A model generated the notes under the pieces. It saw nothing but the letters and a program-made list of their open reading frames with translations. It was not told the origin of the DNA and made no database searches. From the NCBI RefSeq assembly GCF_030272615.1, contig NC_081410.1, positions 145,198,349 through 145,262,348 of the forward strand: a DNA stretch of 64,000 nucleotides, given 5' to 3'. Positions 23,236 to 34,483 of this stretch are shown here, piece after piece (within the stretch, counting starts at the first letter, position 1; every line of letters starts with the position of its first letter). Origin of the DNA: Cryptomeria japonica (lineage: Eukaryota > Streptophyta > Pinopsida > Cupressales > Cupressaceae). The translations under genes and the position numbers were made by a program.

Positions 23236-23531
23236 ATCGTTGAATGAGGGGTTGGTACCTCTAGTGGAAAATTTCTCACAAATTGAATGAGGGATTGGTG
23301 CCTCTAGTAGGTTGAGCCTATGAAATTTGGAAGAAATTATTATATAAACAATTTTTTTGTGGTTTTCTCCCACAAGGGTTTCCACGTAAATATTGTGTTA
23401 TTGTATTTTTCATGTGCATGATTGTTGAAATTAAGTAAATGATGGTATTATGATTGATAAAGTTTAAATTGATAAAAAAAATTATACCAACTCACCTAAC
23501 CCCCCCTCTTAGTATAACTATGTGCTCATCA
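23236..23531 (+). repeat. Truncated 5' LTR (right end only) of element D
   Basis: About 296 bases match the right end of the LTRs ending at 22898 and 26498, beginning in the GAATGAGGGGTTGG repeats. It ends GTGCTCATCA and is followed by a degenerate primer site, so it is the 5' LTR of an internal region. Confidence 0.8.
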
Positions 23532-23533
23532 AT

Positions 23534-23545
23534 TAGTATCAAAGT
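23534..23545 (+). promoter_or_regulatory. Degenerate primer-binding site of element D
   Basis: TAGTATCAAAGT follows the LTR after two bases. It matches TGGTATCAGAGC at nine of twelve positions; the three changes are G-to-A or C-to-T transitions. Confidence 0.7.
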
Positions 23546-23594
23546 TGGTTCTTTCAGAAAAGTCTAACCACTTGAAGGTAGATCAAAAGAGCAC

Positions 23595-24765
23595 ATATGG
23601 AAAAGAGAAAAGGAAATAAAGGAAAAAGAAATATTGAGTAGGGTATTGATGATAAAGCATGAAATGCAAGTAATGAAGTGATAAATAAAATACCCTTGGC
23701 AATATAAGATGAATTCTTTGATATAGAGAAAACTATAATTTGAGAAATGAAGAGATGAAATTAGAAGAGGGGTCAAAACAACATGATGAGAATGATTATG
23801 AGGATATTTTTTGAGGAAGAACTCTATTGAACCATAGATGAGATTGAAAAACTTAGAAATAAGAACTAGAAAATAGTGCCTAATATTCAAGCGAATAATG
23901 AATCTAATAAGGTATTAGTGTGAAGCCTTGACGAATCCAAAAATATAATCATATTTATAAAAGCTCAAATTGAAGAAAGAAAAATAATTGAAGAAGAAAT
24001 GAGAGCTCAATTGAAAGTCAATGAAAAAATTGTGGAAGATTAGAAGTTGAGATTCTTTATCTACAAAAAGATTTAGAAAAAACAACTACTGAATTAAACA
24101 CTAGTCTCAAATTTGAAAACAACTTGAAATCCTAGATGATATCATTACTAGGCAAAGATCACCATCGAGTAAAACATGACTTGGCTAGAAAAAAAATTAA
24201 AACATTCAAGGAATATTCCAAAGAGACTCCTAAGAAGACAAATGAGGGAAAGACAAAAAGCCTTGAAGACACTTTCAAAATCCCCATCAAGAATGAAGGT
24301 AGCAAGAAGAAAAAGACGCATCCTAAATTTAACAAGGACAATTTAAAGAAGACCTTGCCTCGATGAGAGAATATACACACAAGTTCAAGAATATCTTTTA
24401 TGGCTATTACTACTCATGCAATCATTTTTGGCACAAGGCAAGAGAGTGTAAAATACATGTAAGATATAATGACGGTTGGAAAATAAAATCTTATGGGTGG
24501 ACAAGTAGAAAATATAATTTATATATTATTTAAGTGAATTATAATATTATATGTTACAAATGTAATAGTGATGGACATGTAGCACAACATTGCAGATGCG
24601 GTTTTGTGAAGCCACCTAGAGATTACAAGATGAAGGATACCATGAACAAACAAAAAGAAATACTTACTAAGATATGGAGAAAGAAACAAGAGAAAGATAA
24701 TTAGAAGAATAAAAAGGATGAAACTATTATTATGCATTATGCACTTCATGCACAAATTTGAGGAA
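23595..24765 (+). pseudogene. gag: Degraded coiled-coil gag of element D with CCHC knuckles
   Basis: Many stops and shifts interrupt a Lys/Glu-rich coiled coil; KAQIEERKIIEEEMRAQLK, LEKTTTELNTSLKFENNLK and MISLLGKDHHRVKHDLA can be read in different frames. At about 24400-24450 a first knuckle has lost its first Cys (YYSCNHFWHKAREC). The second is intact at about 24553-24594 (CYKCNSDGHVAQHC). The C-terminal IWRKKQEK matches the WRKK tail of the element 1 gag. No N-terminal capsid signature and no pol were found. This coiled-coil/knuckle/WRKK layout recurs in plant copia gag proteins, which is my basis for the call. Confidence 0.75.
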
Positions 24766-25222
24766 AAGCATGAATTTACTAGTGGCTTATCATTGTACTA
24801 TCTTTCAACTTTGTGGAAAAGACAATTCTAAAAAATGAAGACAAAATGAGAACTCTATTATAGTAGCAATGGAAGAATTTGTTATTGTGGTATAGTAGTA
24901 GCAAACTACACATTACAAGGTTACCATATAATAAAGAGAAGGAGAATCAATGTCAATATGATAAAGATCCTAGAAGCCTTGAGACAATGAGAGAGTTTTT
25001 CAAAAGTTTGATAGGAGGATGAGAACAGTCCAAAGAAGTATGCTTCTATATTTACATTTGACAAGCATGTGTTGGCAAAAGAATAGGAATTTGATAGAGT
25101 AAAGTTGGATTCTTATGTTCAAATTCACATTAAAAATGTTCCTATTGATGTATTGATGCTATAGAAGACATGGATAAAATTATGATGAGCATCTCTTCAC
25201 CTTTAATATCAAAGGAGGAGAG
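24766..25222 (+). other. 3' region of element D ending in a polypurine tract
   Basis: No pol similarity was recognised. AAAGGAGGAGAG at 25211-25222 is the best polypurine tract candidate before the 3' LTR. Confidence 0.5.
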
Positions 25223-26498
25223 TTACAACAAGAGAGAACAATGCCATTTATGATAAGATAAGGAACTATGACAAAAATATTCAAAATAACATTAAGCATG
25301 AAAAGAGAAAATTGCATCAAAGATCAAAGAAGTCAAGGTATCAATGAGCAATCTAAATCTATTGTGAACAACTAAATTCATTAATATGTGAACAATGAAT
25401 ATGTTGGAACATAAATTAGAGTAAATTAAGGCAATGATTATGCTTTAAATGGAGCAAAAAACATTGTTCCAAAGTGACAAGCTGCAAATTAATACACAAT
25501 AAGATAATGCAAGAAATTGTATTAGACAACAATTGGTTAGAAAAAGACAAGTCAAAAAATCATGTAAAGACATAAATTATTGTGTGATTTATTAGTTTGC
25601 AAATGGTACAACTTCATAAACTAAAGACAACAATAACATCAAGTAATAAAAGTTAGTTAACAATCAAGTGGTGTTATTTCATGAAGGAGTACAATCTAAA
25701 TGACTCTTGGTCAAAGTTAATTAAAAAGAAAAAAAAAGGTTTGATTACTATTAAGAAGGCTTTTTTTAACTATGTAATTAGATTGGGTTTCATCCATTTG
25801 TTGTGAAATTTTTTGTCCCTTTCGAAGGGAAAAACATGTATTAGAAGATACATATAGAGATTGAAATGAAGTAGAAGAGTGTGTTTCAAAGACAATAAAT
25901 AATATGCACCAAGGTTCATTAATGAGAATAGATAATAGATTTGATAAGAAGAGTTCGAGAAGAATGATTGCATATTTAATGAAACTAGAAGAGTCTGAGA
26001 AGATCATTTTACAATTTATGAGGGAATAATAAGAAAGATCATTTTTAGATCCAATAAACATATTATAAAATATTTTTAAGTGGAGTATGTGATCACTTAA
26101 TGGCATATTTATGATCAAACTTAAAGTAGATTTGAGAAGGAAATTATAGTAGTTTGAAGAAGAGATATATAGAAAAAGTTGTAAAGAAAAAAATAGGTTA
26201 TCTATCATCCACTGAAGAAGCAACTTTGATAAGGTAGAAATTTGAATGAGGGGTTGGTCCCTCTACTAGGTTGAGCCTACAAAATTTATAAGAAATGATT
26301 ATATAAACAAGTAATTTTCCATGATTTTCTCCCATAAGGGTTTCCACGTAAATATTGTGTTATTATGTTTTTCTCATGTGCATGATTGTTGAAATTAAGT
26401 AAATGATGTTATTGTGATTGATAAAGTTTTAAAAAATTAATAAAAATTATTTTACTGATCCACCCCCCCTAACTCTCAGTATAATCGTGTTCTCATCA
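25223..26498 (+). repeat. 3' LTR of element D
   Basis: It aligns with 21690-22898 from about 25370 onward, with small indels and scattered changes. The right end, TCTCAGTATAATCGTGTTC then TCATCA, is shared. The left edge is placed after the purine tract. The first base after the LTR is again the LINE sequence found at 22899. Confidence 0.7.
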
Positions 26499-26790
26499 TC
26501 TTCAATTTGGATCAGCTAATTAAATTTATAGTCATAAGGATTTTAGGGAACTTCCAATTTGTCGCTCTTTCAGCCACATACCTTAGGCTCCTCTTAATTC
26601 AAAGGAACCTACCAATAACTATTGGAATCACATTATTGAAAGGTTCCAAAGGTAGTAGAGTGGAAAGCTAAACTTATTAGTCAAGGTGGGTAATTACAAT
26701 TGCTTAAGGCCTCTTTGTAAAATATTCCTTTTATATGATCTCTCTCTTCAAAACTCTAGCCTTCATAGCTAATAAAATTAAGAAAATTCA
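26499..26790 (+). pseudogene. LINE segment, copy 2, left of the SINE
   Basis: It is near-identical to 22899-23190. It ends in AAAATTAAGAAAATTCA, which is repeated on the other side of the SINE. Confidence 0.85.
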
Positions 26791-27210
26791 GTTCACCCCA
26801 TAGCGCAGCAGTAGAGCAGCGAGCCTCCCCCAGTGGAGGTTGTGTGTTCAAAGCATGGGGCTTGGCCCCTCTCCATCCCCGCCGTCCGCCTCTCGCCATC
26901 GGTTTCAATGCACAGGGCTTGCCCTCTTTGCCCTCATCTCGTTGCACTGGTCTGTTGACTTGGCCGAAGAGGTTATTCACTGTTGGTGCACACCGAGGAG
27001 TGAGTGAATGATAAATTTGGAGCATGCTCTTGGTCCCCCCGATGCTTGTTGGTCGATTACTCTCCGTTCGTTGGCTAGGAAATTGACAGTTGTGCTCTCA
27101 AGCTGTGTAGGGTGCTTCAAAGAGGATGCCTTGACCCACGATTCGGAGATGAGGTCCTCCTTGTGATCTCACTGGTTCATAGCTCTAGTCAAAAGCGATT
27201 GAAAAAAAAA
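26791..27210 (+). mobile_element. tRNA-derived SINE with poly(A) tail and 17-bp target-site duplication
   Basis: A 420-base GC-richer segment is inserted in the LINE. Its head has a pol III A-box-like TAGCGCAGCAGTAGAGC (26801-26817) and a B-box-like GTGTTCAAAGC (26844-26854), about 30 bases apart as in a tRNA promoter. The tail is an A run at 27202-27210. AAAATTAAGAAAATTCA occurs at 26774-26790 and again at 27211-27227, a perfect 17-bp duplication typical of L1-mediated retroposition. The copy at 22899-23235 shows the uninterrupted site. The family is not assigned; its length would suit a composite SINE. Confidence 0.88.
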
Positions 27211-29190
27211 AAAATTAAGAAAATTCAAAGGAATTTTTTTTGGACTTGTATTGAAGATCATTCTAGATTAGCACTTTCAAGTTGGCATAAGGTTTATGTG
27301 CCTAAAATTTTTGGAGCCCTTAGAATCAAAAGGATAAAAAAATTTAACAAAGCCCTCTTTGCTATAATTGGTTGGCTTTTCAGGAAGGATCAAAAGATTG
27401 GGTGACTATTTTGAAAGCTAAGTATTTGAGAAATGAGGATCAAGGGAGCTTCCTTTATGTTGTTGATTTTCCCTATGGATCTGTTATTTGAAACAAGTTG
27501 TTAAAAGTCAGAAATATAATTAGATGAGAGGTTCATAGAAGAGTTGGTAATGGATCAATGGTAAGGAGATATCTTTTTGGGTGGATGTTTGGAAGAATGG
27601 ACCAACTCTCTGTTCCTCCAATGAACTAAATTAAATCAAATCTATGCTTATAAGATTGAATGGTAAAAATTTTTAAGGATATATTTAGTGGGATGGTGAT
27701 AAGCCAAGATGGAAAGATTATTGGGAACAACTAGCTAGGGGTAGACTTCTAAGAGGTTGAAGATAGCAAGGATGGGTTGTTTCTCTCCAACTTTTACAAC
27801 AACAATTTGGAGACTGTTTGTTTTGTTCTAAAGATAATGAAGATGAATGAATCTAGACAAAACTTCCCTCTGGAATATTATCAATAAAATATTTTTTCTC
27901 ATTACTTGAACAACCTCTTATTGTTCCTAGTCAATTTGAGTGGAAATAAGTGTGCAATTGTATTATACCCAAGGATAATTTCTTCTGGTGGACTACTAAT
28001 CAAAAGGATGGGTTGTTTCTCTCCAACTTTTACAACAACAATTTGGAGAGCGTTTGTTTTGTTCTAAAGATAATGAAGATGAATGGATCTAGACAAAACT
28101 TCCCTCTCGAATATTATCAATAAAATATTTTTTATTACTCGAATAACCTCTTATTGTTCCTAGTCAATTTGAGTAGAAATAAGTGTGCAATTGTAAACGT
28201 ATACCCAAGGATAATTTCTTTTGGTGGACTACTAATCAGAATGATATCATTACTATTGATAATATTAATAAAAGAGGTTTTTGTTCTCTTTGTTATGAAG
28301 ATATAGATAATCTTGACCATTTGTTTATTCATTGTACCTTTTCAAGAGAAGTTTGGTCTCAAGTCCTTAATCTTCTCTCGATTGATTGGGTCTTCCCTAG
28401 TTCTCTTAAAGATATTGTGGAGATATGGAGTAGATGCTATTTCTCTCACCCTATTATTTCATACTTGTGGAGACATATACATGTTTTTGTTTCATGGGGC
28501 TTATGGAAGGAAATAGGAAATATAATCTTCATGAACCAAAAGAGAAACGCCATGGATGTGTTCATGACTATTAAACAACAAATTTGGGAAAACATAAATG
28601 TAGGGGATTATGGCTTCTCAAAGCGATCCCAAATCTGGAGGATTAAAAAATATTTAGCTAGAATAAACTAGGTTAATCTTCTTTGTAGAAGAAACACAAT
28701 ATGGTCTCCACCTGAAGAAGGATGGGTTAAATGCAATTTTGATAGGTGCTCTAAAGGGAATCCTGGGATAGTTGGCGCTAGAGGTCTTATCAAAGAAAAA
28801 AATGATAAATTAATTGAAGGATATGCTAAGAATTTAGGTGTTTGCACAAATAATATTTTGAATCTATGGCAACTTGGTGGGGTATAAAGAGGATAAAAGA
28901 GTTGGGGTTATTGGTATTGTGATTGAAGGAGATTTTAAATTTATAATTGACATTCTTAAAGATTAAATGAATAGGCCATGGGATATAAGGGACATGATGG
29001 ATGAAAGCAAAAGAATTATCAGGAGCTTCCTTCAATTTACAAGATGGTGTGTACTCATCAAAAAGGTAATAGGACAATTGATGTTGTTTCTAATGAAGTT
29101 ATCCATTGTCAACATTGGGTGTACTAGAACTATGACTGAATCTCATCTAATATTAAGTGATAATTCTAAATGAAAGGAAGGGTTCAAAAT
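27211..29190 (+). pseudogene. LINE C-terminal part: post-RT domain, zf-RVT zinc-binding domain and RNase H
   Basis: It continues the LINE after the SINE. 27240-27405 reads FWTCIEDHSRLALSSWHKVY and FNKALFAIIGWLFRKD, the conserved region after the RT. 28183-28671 is an open frame with CSLCYEDIDNLDHLFIHC, the RT-linked zinc-binding domain, followed by VW...LL. From 28680 WSPPEEGWVKCNFDRCSKGN and GYAKNLGVCTNN resemble the RNase H start with its first Asp, but the usual Glu-containing segment is not conserved. Many stops; a 236-base tandem duplication lies inside. Confidence 0.8.
27768..28239 (+). repeat. 236-bp tandem duplication within the LINE
   Basis: AAGGATGGGTTGTTTCTCTC starts both units, at 27768 and 28004. 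The match continues through TATCAATAAAATATTTTTT and GGTGGACTACTAATCA. The units differ at only a few positions. Confidence 0.85.
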
Positions 29191-30449
29191 TTGTATTTTA
29201 ATAATGGTTTTGATGATGATGATTGAATTGCATGTTAAGAACGAGAAGGGAGATGTATTGATGATGATTGACAAAATACTGCAAGTTAAGGGCAAGAAAG
29301 GTGTTGTAAGTTTGACTACCAAGAGTGTGGATAAAATTAGTAATCTTATTCATGATGACTTGCACTTTGGCTAAAATACTCAAATATTTATTCCCAATTT
29401 CACATTGGGAAGTTCGTTAATTCTCACGTGTTGAAGGATTTATCAAGTAGCTTGATCGAGATTTCTTTTGTAAGTAATACTAATTTTGATGTGGGGGAAT
29501 TAATTATTTAAGGTAATATGGAGAGGCTCAAAAATTGTGACAAAGAGTGGAAGTTTCTTTTAATTTTTTACAGAATTCCTAAGAAGCCAAATGGAGAGAA
29601 CCCATAGAGTTTCAATAGTTTAATGGTGGCAATATTAACAGGGCAAAAAAATAATTATGTGGAGGAGTTGCTTTTTGAAACAAATCTTGACATTGACATT
29701 GACACTTGCTTAAAAGACATAGTGTATGAATCTTAAATCTTTATTTAATAATTATTGTTGACTCATAAGGCACTACCCTATACGTTTGTCAATCTCCTTT
29801 GATGCCAAATTTTCTACACGTTGAAAATAAGAGGATTCTATCTAGTAGGAAAATTAGTTTGGTCATCAATATTGGACATCTTTTCACTAATCTGAAACAT
29901 CTACTTTTAGATTCAAAGTATTAGTCATGACTTACACATATAAAAATGTCAAGAGCAATTTCAAGTTATTTGTCAATTTTTTAAAGAAGTTTTTGTTGGT
30001 TATAAGATCTAATGCCCACTCATTAGTTGTTGAAAGACACGACAACTCTTATGAACTCCTCATTATGCTTAGAGAGGTCCCATGCCTTGCAACATATAAT
30101 TAACCACTACTAGGGGAAGTGCACTGGTTCCAATAACCATTCACTCCTTGCACAACCAACCTTCCAATTACTTACTTTAAAGAAACAAAAAAAAAAACTA
30201 AAAGCCCATTAATAAATTTCAAATGTACCAATAGCTGCCTATTTTTTAGCATTCTATGACCACAATTGGCTCATTTGTGCACCATTATTGGTACCCATAG
30301 CACATGACTATTGGAACATTTTGCATAAGTATTGACAATTTTAAGTGCACATTGGAGCATCTTTAAATAAGTATCCAGTGACATGAGATCCCATAACATG
30401 TATCCTTACTACCTAGAAGAAATCAAGAAATAGCTCTAAGCAGTTAAGT
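29191..30449. other. Unassigned intergenic sequence
   Basis: About 1.26 kb without recognised coding or structural features. The first part may be LINE 3' tail or unrelated. Confidence 0.35.
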
Positions 30450-31060
30450 CGCATGTATAGACAACCAAAAAAATTGTCAAAATCTAATATACTGTTTAAA
30501 ATCTGTAAATGTACAAATTTGAACCCAAAGAAGTGGCAATCTGTCAGAACGCTCGAAGGCCGTCACTGCTTGCTAGAAAGCAGCAGGCAGGACGTTCATC
30601 GGGAGACCAATTGCGAACACAACAGCCTCAGCATTCGCGCTCTGGCCTTAGAGCCTTACTTCATCTTCCAGATTTGTGTGCTTGTCTGAGTTTGATACGC
30701 AGACCAAGTTGTACAACCTTCAGAACAGATCCTGTTCAAGTAAGGTCGTGCTTATGACGTCCGTTCTTTTTAGATATAAATACTCTTTTTTTAAAAGAGC
30801 TTTGAATGTGGGATACAACTCTTTAATGGCTCTCTTTGGATATACCCCTAAGTAATACATTTGTACGCACAGCATTCTTCCATGGGAGAGCTGTGAATGC
30901 TTTTAATTCTCTTCAATCAATTTTGCCGACCTCACGACTGTACAGGATCTTCTTCTACCGCTGGGTTGCAGTTAGATTTCTGAATTCTCTAAATGCATTT
31001 CAGTTTAAGAAGCCTGGATTTTTGGTTTATTTTTCAGGATGGATAAATATTCTATGATAT
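30450..31060 (+). other. Compositionally distinct island of unknown origin
   Basis: 30530-30760 is clearly richer in G and C, with words such as GCTCGAAGGCCGTCACTGC, and open on the plus strand in two frames (30453-30689, 30509-30757). 30836-31057 is open again after TATAAATAC at about 30773. An A run follows at about 31080. It could be a host exon or transit-peptide fragment, a processed pseudogene or organellar DNA. I recognise no protein family and cannot choose. Confidence 0.35.
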
Positions 31061-31589
31061 GGTATTGGATGAAGGAAGATTTAAAAAAAAAAATTTGTTT
31101 CATAGTTCCTAAATTAACTATAACATTTTAATCAATTTGATTGTATAGCAATGTTGCATACAACATACAAAATCCTACATGCCATTTACTTATTTTCTTA
31201 AGCTCCTTCCAATTTAAATATTCACTTTAATGCCTATATTATCCCTAGAACTTCCTTCTAAAGATAACATTGCAAATACCGAATGAGCATGTTGCTTCTC
31301 ATCCATCTTACAACACTCTTGATTGAAACTATCAAAAGTTATAAATATATTTGCATTCTTGTGTAATCATCAAATATAGCACTATTTGCAGTACATTGCA
31401 TCTTATTATAGGGTTCAATATTCTCACATCCTATTTTTTAAATATTTTTTTATTAATGTGTATGTAATTGTCACTAGTTTTTTAAAATGAAATTTCAATT
31501 TATCTAAGTAAAATATCATAAAAAATTTATGAGTTTGCATTTTGAAGTGATATGATGTGTACGATTTCATTGTAAAATGTTTTGGATTA
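31061..31589. other. AT-rich unassigned sequence
   Basis: I see no coding frame, repeat or RNA gene. Confidence 0.35.
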
Positions 31590-31813
31590 AGGTAAAAACA
31601 AGTTTTCAAGGGGTCTTGAAACCCTTTACATAAAAGATTCTAAAAGGATTAGAATCAAAGCATTAGAAGATCCAAAACAAGACAGGCTATAAAAGATAGG
31701 ACAATACATAGAGCAGCCAAGAAACCAACAAACATCCAAATGGGCAGACAAAAAACTAGCAAAGAACTAGAACACAAAACACAAAAACACATAAAAGACA
31801 ACACAATTACATG
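31590..31813 (-). other. Putative 3' untranslated region of the antisense frame
   Basis: On the minus strand it is T-rich and ends near GGGTTTCAAGACCCCTTG and TTTTTACCTTAATCC, similar in style to plant LINE 3' ends. No clear poly(A) follows. Confidence 0.35.
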
Positions 31814-32690
31814 AGGCACTTAAGGGTCTCAGCGATCTCGACCTCCAGTAGGCTCATGTTATCAGCACCCATCCTCATCTCTTTGTAATCCACACTCTGA
31901 GTCACGACTTTTTTCTTCTTGTTACCCTGGGTCTACTTACAAGGGCCTTGATCAACCCAAGTCTTGATCTCATTATCATCAGCAATATTGATCAGAACTT
32001 TCTCCTATTCCACTTTGTCAAAATTATTCACCATGGCATTCATGGAATCCTCCGTTTGTTTGACAATATTGTGACTGTTGGTCATAATTGTCATGAGAGT
32101 GGCTTGAATTTTCTTATAGTTTTCTTCCACAAGGGTAAGTCTGTCCTCAAATCTTTTTTGCATCTGATCAATTCCCTCAACTGCTCTGTTGATGCAGTCC
32201 ACCACTGATTTCTTTTCATCTTTCATCTATTGCACGTTACCTTTCTGATTATCCCGAGCAATGACCATAGGAATAGCTTCCATCTTGCTACCCAAGGCCC
32301 TTTGGTTGAGTCTAACCTCTTTAAGCTCATGAAAGAGCCACTTCAACATGCTGAAAGTATAAATGGTGTGGTCCCTAGCCATTCCCAGAACATTGTCATA
32401 GTCATCCCTCTTATCACTCTGCTCTGCACTCTTTGCATGAAGGTCCTTGGTGGTATTCTACGGAGGTGGTGAAGGGGGCCTCTCAATGTTCTGGCTGTCA
32501 GGGTTCATGCAAGCCCAATTACCACCCGTAGAGCCCTCAAAATTAGCCTTATTACCACTAGATATAGGGGAATCCTTGCAAGTCGAGGTGGACAGAGAAG
32601 AAACAACCAATTACTTCCGCACATTCTTACCCTTACCCAAAGAAAAAGAAAAAGAAAACTGGTATTTCTTAGTCAACGGTTAGTAAAATC
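31814..32690 (-). pseudogene. Unrecognised coiled-coil protein frame, about 290 codons, closed only by TAG/TAA codons
   Basis: On the minus strand one frame can be followed from about 32690 to a TAA near 31814 without a frameshift. The only interruptions are five stops, near 32611 (TAA), 32460, 32228, 32002 and 31934 (TAG). All could arise from Gln codons by C-to-T change. The N-terminal part is Ser/Thr/Asn-rich with a Pro cluster. The middle contains SMLKWLFHELKEVRLNQRAL and a long amphipathic helix (SVVDCINRAVEGIDQMQKRF, LVEENYKKIQATLMTIM). The C-terminus is Lys-rich then acidic. Downstream (31590-31813) looks like a 3' untranslated region. I do not recognise the family; a transposon ORF1 or a decayed host gene are both possible. 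Confidence 0.6.
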
Positions 32691-33099
32691 ATACCTGCAT
32701 ATTCTTGTTTATAAACAAGGAGACAATGGATGAAGATAAAATAGTCTTGAAATACTCTTCGTCCAGATAAAATTACATGCATTGGATGAATTGAAATCAT
32801 TAAAGTTGTATGAAAAAATAAAGTGTAGAAAGCTTGATGTGTCAACAATGAACTAAATATGGCAAATAGCTTGAAAGAATGGTAATATTAGCATATTATA
32901 AATAGTATCCAAATTAGTCCAAAATAGCCATTTTATTGGTGAAGAATATGATCGATATCTGAGTATTATGCAATCCTTGATTTTATCCTAGTAAGGTATA
33001 AATGTGGATTTGATTGGGGCTTCAAAAGGCTTGATTATTTTATGAAATTATTTTTGAATACACATATTTGTTATAGAAGCTTTCTTTAGTTGGTTGGAC
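32691..33099. other. Unassigned sequence upstream of LINE remnant
   Basis: AT-rich with no recognised feature; some of it may be LINE endonuclease too decayed to read. Confidence 0.35.
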
Positions 33100-34483
33100 T
33101 ATGAGTTTAAATTTCTTCAACAAGATGTTGTAGAATATTGTGTCACTATTTACACTACCAAAAGCTTATTTTGAAAAAACACTCCTTGGATAAACTATCA
33201 CAATTTCTTTTGTCTTAGATTAGGAAGGTGTATGTTTAGTAGTTATTTTAATGCTACTATAGGTCTAAGATATAAGGGGTGGCAGCAATAAGCCATCAAA
33301 CTTTGAGCTTGATTTTAAGTTTTTCACAATGGAATTTAATCTCTTAAATATTATTCTTAAATTAGGACATTTTGCATGGAAAAACCATAAAAAATATGTA
33401 ATATAATGGTATGGGTAGATAGGTTTCTTGTGTCCCCTAAATGGATATTTAATCAATGGTCAATGGCATTTGTTGTTGTAAATGTATCTAGGTTTGATCA
33501 CTTTCCCATTTCTTTGGATATTTTGTTGGACTGTTCTCAACTCTAATGTCCATTTGAATTTTAATACATGTAAATGATTCATCCTTTTTCCATGACTCAA
33601 TGGTTTTGTTGTGGTATGGAGGAATAAGTCTTAACAGTTCAAAGATGCTTATCCTTACCTAGACATTTAAATCTTTGAAAAAGAAAATTAAGTAATGGAA
33701 CCATTAAGGTTTGGAAACTTTTTTTGTTGAAAATAGTAAGATTGAATTTAGATTAGAAATGATTAGTGTTTATATCAAATTTAATGGTCTAATAAATGGG
33801 CTTATTACATTGAAAAAGAAAAAGTTGTTTCTACTCAAAAAAAACAATTATGAAAGAAGAAGAGTTTTAAAGATAAAAATCTAGACAAAAAGTGGATCAA
33901 AGGAAGGGATGAGAATACCAAGTAGTTTCATCAATTTAATGTGGTTCCTTGAAAAATAATAAGATACACTCTCTAATATTTTTAACAAGGAATTTAATTT
34001 ATGATCTCTCTAGATTCCAACGAAAGGTGATTCTTTCCTTTACTAATTTGCTCAAAGCTTAAAATAGTACAAATTTGATTGAAGCTTCTTATTTCTTATA
34101 TGGTATCCCTTAAAAAACACATATCTTTTAGTTGCCTTTAGTATGGAGGAATATCCTAGTATGGTGGTCAACTCAAGAAAAAATATAGAGTTCTTAGTCT
34201 AGATGGGTTACAAGCATGTTTTTTGAAACCTTATAGGATCAAGTATTAATAGGGAGTTATTGCATATAGTGAAGGAATATTGAAATATAAAAAATAATTC
34301 TAAATGAGTCTAAGTGCACATTCCTTTGTCCTTTTCCCAAAAAGAAATGTTTGGCCTATGGGTCTTGGGTTGATTATTGTATGCAACAATATTCATAAAG
34401 CTATCTCCAAATTGATCATTGAACAAGGCTTAAATATTATATTTTATATCTAATATATCACTAGTATTTAGTAGGTTAATTCA
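33100..34483 (+). pseudogene. Second LINE remnant: endonuclease C-terminus, linker and start of RT
   Basis: 33200-33300 reads a SYFNATIGL stretch in the place of the usual GDFNAI block, so a key Asp is Tyr. LGHFAWKNH and DRFLVSPKWIFNQWSMAF follow, then FDHFPISLDIL, the C-terminal Asp-His motif of apurinic-type endonucleases. From 33890 KWIKEGDENTKFFHQFN-like sequence marks the LINE linker, and near 34370 a LIIVCNNIHKAISKLIIEQG-like stretch is the first RT block. It is interrupted at 34484 by a copia LTR start. Stops and shifts are frequent. Confidence 0.75.

Noticed and set aside
25717-26223. 168-residue minus-strand frame
   Set aside because: It lies inside an LTR whose other copy does not keep the frame open, and its composition is just AT-rich translation.
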